A stretch of DNA of 55,999 nt from an uncultured Sphingopyxis sp. (lineage in GTDB: Bacteria > Pseudomonadota > Alphaproteobacteria > Sphingomonadales > Sphingomonadaceae). The notes beneath the pieces were generated by a model, which saw only the letters and a list, made by a program, of their open reading frames with translations, was not told where the DNA came from and did not search any database. Made by a program: the position numbers and the translations under genes. Positions 54,017 through 55,999 of this stretch are shown here, in pieces. The DNA is taken from the NCBI GenBank assembly GCA_937873425.1, contig CALMYE010000234.1:1-55999 (forward strand), given 5' to 3'. Position 1 is the stretch's first letter; each line of letters opens with the position of its first letter.

Positions 54017-54721
54017 ATGAACGCACCATCCAAGATCAAGGCCCAAGAGCAGCGCTTCAAATTGCGGTCCACGCTTGCGCGGCCCGTCCACTGCTTCGCT
54101 GTGCGTCTTGAAGCGCTGCTGCGCGTGCGTCCCTTCATTTCGACCGAACCGATGCGATACTATCTCAACGGAGTGTTCGTGCATTCCCACGCCGATGGCG
54201 GCGCGGTCTGCGCGGCGACTGACGGCTGTCGCCTCGGCGTCCGGCGCGATAAGGACGCGCTGGTCAACGAACCGCAGATCGTCCGCCTCCCGAAGGAATT
54301 GAAGACCCCGACTGCCAAGAGTTGGGGTGGGGCGTGGGCCGTCGCGACGCGCACCGGAGATGCATACGGCCACCTCTCGCTTATCGAGCGTATCCATGAT
54401 CCCGAGCACGACACGGCGGAGAATGCCATCGCGCGTGTCGAAGATTGCTATCAGCGGTTCGGCGACGTGCTGATCGACGGCACCTTCCCCGACTACACGC
54501 GCGTTCTGCCGCCCGAGCAAAAGGGCGACATCATCCGCTCGTTCAACGGCTCTCTCCTCGGCAGCTTCGGGTCGCTGACGATCCGGGGCGGCGACGCGAA
54601 GGCTCCGCATGTCGTTCTCGACAGCGACGATAGCGATTTTGTCGGCGTCCTGATGCCGAGGATGTCCAGCGTCGAAAAGCGTCAGGATTGGGCGCGCAGC
54701 CTTTCCTATCCGGGGGCCTGA
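54017..54721 (+). CDS. Short DnaN-like sliding clamp
   Basis: 234 aa from ATG 54017 (AAGGAAAG upstream). MRYYLNGVFVHSHADGGAVC and AATDGCRLGVRRD match the clamp signature (RYYLNGV...ATDGHRLA), and LIDGTFPDYTRVLP matches its second conserved patch. DnaN is about 366 aa, so this has about two of three domains. A phage processivity factor or a modulator of the host clamp are both possible. First clear gene of the rightward operon. Confidence 0.78.
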   Translation: MNAPSKIKAQEQRFKLRSTLARPVHCFAVRLEALLRVRPFISTEPMRYYLNGVFVHSHADGGAVCAATDGCRLGVRRDKDALVNEPQIVRLPKELKTPTAKSWGGAWAVATRTGDAYGHLSLIERIHDPEHDTAENAIARVEDCYQRFGDVLIDGTFPDYTRVLPPEQKGDIIRSFNGSLLGSFGSLTIRGGDAKAPHVVLDSDDSDFVGVLMPRMSSVEKRQDWARSLSYPGA

Positions 54722-54723
54722 CG

Positions 54724-55071
54724 ATGGCCCGCCACGACCCGATCACCGCCGACGTGCGACAGGCTCACGCGGCCAACCGCCTCGCCATCGCTCGCGCTCG
54801 TCAGGAAGCGGTCCTGAAACTGCGCGCGGAGGGCGCGGAGAAGCGTCAGGCCCTCGCCAAGAGCATGGCCGATGACGCTGCCCGCGAGGGGCGCCGCTTC
54901 GACTTCGACGCCTACTGTCGCGCCGCCCGTGAGATCGACGCCGAATACACCCGGCGCGAGATCAGGGAGTTCGGGCTTCCTGTCGGGGCGATCCGCGAGG
55001 GGTGCCGTGAAAGCCGCGATCCGGTGTTTCAACCGGGCAACGCGAGCCTTCGCTATTGGGGGCGCGTCTGA
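54724..55071 (+). CDS. Helical phage protein of unknown function
   Basis: 115 aa from ATG 54724 (MARHDPITADVRQAHAANRL). Long charged helix (QEAVLKLRAEGAEKRQALAK), then FDFDAYCRAAREIDAEYTRR. Two bases after the clamp stop; overlaps the next ATG. Confidence 0.6.
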   Translation: MARHDPITADVRQAHAANRLAIARARQEAVLKLRAEGAEKRQALAKSMADDAAREGRRFDFDAYCRAAREIDAEYTRREIREFGLPVGAIREGCRESRDPVFQPGNASLRYWGRV

Positions 55072-55325
55072 TGACCGGCGGGCTGGCACAATTCACCCGC
55101 GTCATGGCTGGCATCGACGACGACACGCCGCTGGCTGATCGCATCCACCTTCTTGGCGAGGCCGACGAGGCGCTTTCCGCTGCCATCGACGACTACGCTG
55201 CCCGCCACCGCGCCGACATGATCGCCCGCGAGCAGGAGCGCGCCCGCATCATGGATCGGCTTGGACTGTCCACTTTCAACCACGCCGCTGCGACCGTGCA
55301 GGCGGCTTGCCGGGAGACGAAATGA
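55071..55325 (+). CDS. Small phage protein of unknown function
   Basis: 84 aa from ATG 55071 (MTGGLAQFTRVMAGIDDDTP). Helical; ends AAATVQAACRETK. Overlaps neighbours by one to four bases. Confidence 0.58.
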   Translation: MTGGLAQFTRVMAGIDDDTPLADRIHLLGEADEALSAAIDDYAARHRADMIAREQERARIMDRLGLSTFNHAAATVQAACRETK

Positions 55326-55732
55326 TGCCGGGGCAGGTCAAGTATCTCGACTGGATCACGCGCGACATGCTCCGCGCCGATCCCGATGCCATTTTCGTGT
55401 TCGGCGACAACGCCCAGCGCGTCGGCATGGGCGGTCAGGCCAAGGAGATGCGCGGCGAGCCGAACGCCCTCGGCGTTGCGACCAAGTTCGCACCCGGCGG
55501 TTTCGACAGCGACTTTTACAGCGAGGGCAATCTTCGCGCGATTGCGACCGTGCTGGACGACCTTTCCCTTGTCGGGCGCCAGATCGCAGATGGACGCACC
55601 GTTTACGTCCCACGCGACGGTCTTGGCACCGGCCTGTCCGAGTTGCCGTTCCGCGCGCCATCGATCGCCAATCTCATCACCGCCTTTTTCCGCGCCCTTC
55701 CGGGCGAACCTTGCGCTTGGGAGTTCATCTGA
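55322..55732 (+). CDS. Phage protein of the VFVFGDN/DUF7831-like family
   Basis: 136 aa from ATG 55322. AIFVFGDNAQRVGMGGQAKE and EPNALGVATKFAPGG carry the FGDN...GxGGxA pattern of a small phage family reminiscent of macro-like folds. Function unknown; found in many large phage early regions. Confidence 0.62.
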   Translation: MMPGQVKYLDWITRDMLRADPDAIFVFGDNAQRVGMGGQAKEMRGEPNALGVATKFAPGGFDSDFYSEGNLRAIATVLDDLSLVGRQIADGRTVYVPRDGLGTGLSELPFRAPSIANLITAFFRALPGEPCAWEFI

Positions 55733-55999
55733 TGGAACGTGTCGAAGTCAAAACGAAGGCTGCAGCCGAAAAGGCCATCAAGGCCGGCAAGCCGGTGAAG
55801 ATCGTCGGCGGAAACTTCGCCCTCGCGCTCGTCAGCCTTACCGGCGTTGACATTCATATCGGTCCGAAGGCCGAAATCGAACTCACCCTTACCGACGTGA
55901 CCGGTATCGTCGCGCAGGACGATTACTGGTCGAGCAGCGTCGTGGCGCGGGAATCGAGCCGCGTCGAGGCGTGGGGATCGAGCCGCGTCGAGGCGTGGG
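55732..55999 (+). CDS. Repeat-containing phage protein (3' end outside window)
   Basis: 89 codons visible. An N-terminal domain (MERVEVKTKAAAEKAIKAGK) leads into tandem SSRVEAWG-type octapeptide units at the edge (ESSRVEAWGSSRVEAWG), encoded by a 24-base DNA repeat. Such units form beta-solenoids in phage proteins of unknown role. Overlaps the previous stop. Confidence 0.65.
   Translation, partial: MERVEVKTKAAAEKAIKAGKPVKIVGGNFALALVSLTGVDIHIGPKAEIELTLTDVTGIVAQDDYWSSSVVARESSRVEAWGSSRVEAW
55951..55999 (+). repeat. 24-bp tandem repeat at the right edge
   Basis: At least two copies of TCGAGCCGCGTCGAGGCGTG(GGGA) lie head to tail and run off the window. They encode the SSRVEAWG units of the gene above. 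Confidence 0.75.

Noticed and set aside
8793-55999. Integrase, excisionase or transposase
   Set aside because: No tyrosine or serine recombinase motif was found in any credible frame; it probably lies beyond the right edge.
1-55999. CRISPR array
   Set aside because: No regularly spaced repeats with unique spacers were seen; the only tandem repeats have no spacers.
8793-55999. Gene transfer agent rather than prophage
   Set aside because: GTA-like tail chaperone and tail genes occur, but replication genes, a repressor switch, tRNAs, Lar genes and a homing endonuclease indicate a true prophage.

Overview
The window is high-GC alphaproteobacterial DNA, most likely a sphingomonad (Sphingomonas/Sphingopyxis/Sphingobium type). 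This is an inference from GC content, the nrdA/nrdB proteins and CTCTCCC/CCTCCCC dyads between host genes. Positions 1-8651 are chromosomal: class Ia ribonucleotide reductase (nrdB cut by the left edge, nrdA) with a DUF559 gene between them, a VapBC-type toxin-antitoxin pair, a two-TM membrane protein, a repeat-rich gap, a 20-codon small gene with its own terminator, and a CHASE2-EAL c-di-GMP phosphodiesterase.

From about 8793 to the right edge lies one siphovirus-type prophage whose right end and integrase are outside the window. On the + strand, 8793-14138 is a train of small overlapping accessory genes: a T5orf172/GIY-YIG protein, three DUF551 paralogues, a methylase-like protein and Lar-type zinc ribbons. 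Seven tRNA genes follow (14645-15210); several read A-ending codons that are usually rare in high-GC DNA. On the - strand, read from right to left, are replication and recombination genes (51109 down to 43574), a probable late promoter at about 43500, HNH-terS-terL, a homing endonuclease, prohead protease and major capsid protein. Then comes an unusual insert of three glycosyltransferases plus a methyltransferase, the displaced portal with a putative head fibre, head-tail joining proteins, tail tube, a tail chaperone with a -1 frameshift site, tape measure, tail tip and tailspike, and finally lysozyme, holin and overlapping spanins (15212).

The lysogeny switch is at 51110-51210: a small repressor without a LexA-type peptidase domain faces a Cro-like gene across three 17-bp operators of form ATTCGC-N5-GCGAAT spaced 34-35 bp apart. 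Two more copies, 34 bp apart, sit 2.7 kb away at 53871-53921 and appear to control a second, rightward operon that starts with a short DnaN-like sliding-clamp gene. Between the two operator sites are probable lysogenic-conversion genes (a secreted protein and small membrane proteins). If the circular phage genome is imagined, the rightward operon would run through the attachment site into the + strand genes at 8793-14138.

The most notable signals are the perfectly phased G GGA AAC slippery heptamer in the tail chaperone gene; a ~60-bp leader shared almost identically by the major capsid and tail-tube genes; the two-site operator network; a tRNA with anticodon UAU, a long variable arm and U73; the glycosylation/methylation cluster in the head operon; an internally deleted exonuclease-BRCT fusion; and a + strand moron bounded by repeats of a gene start.
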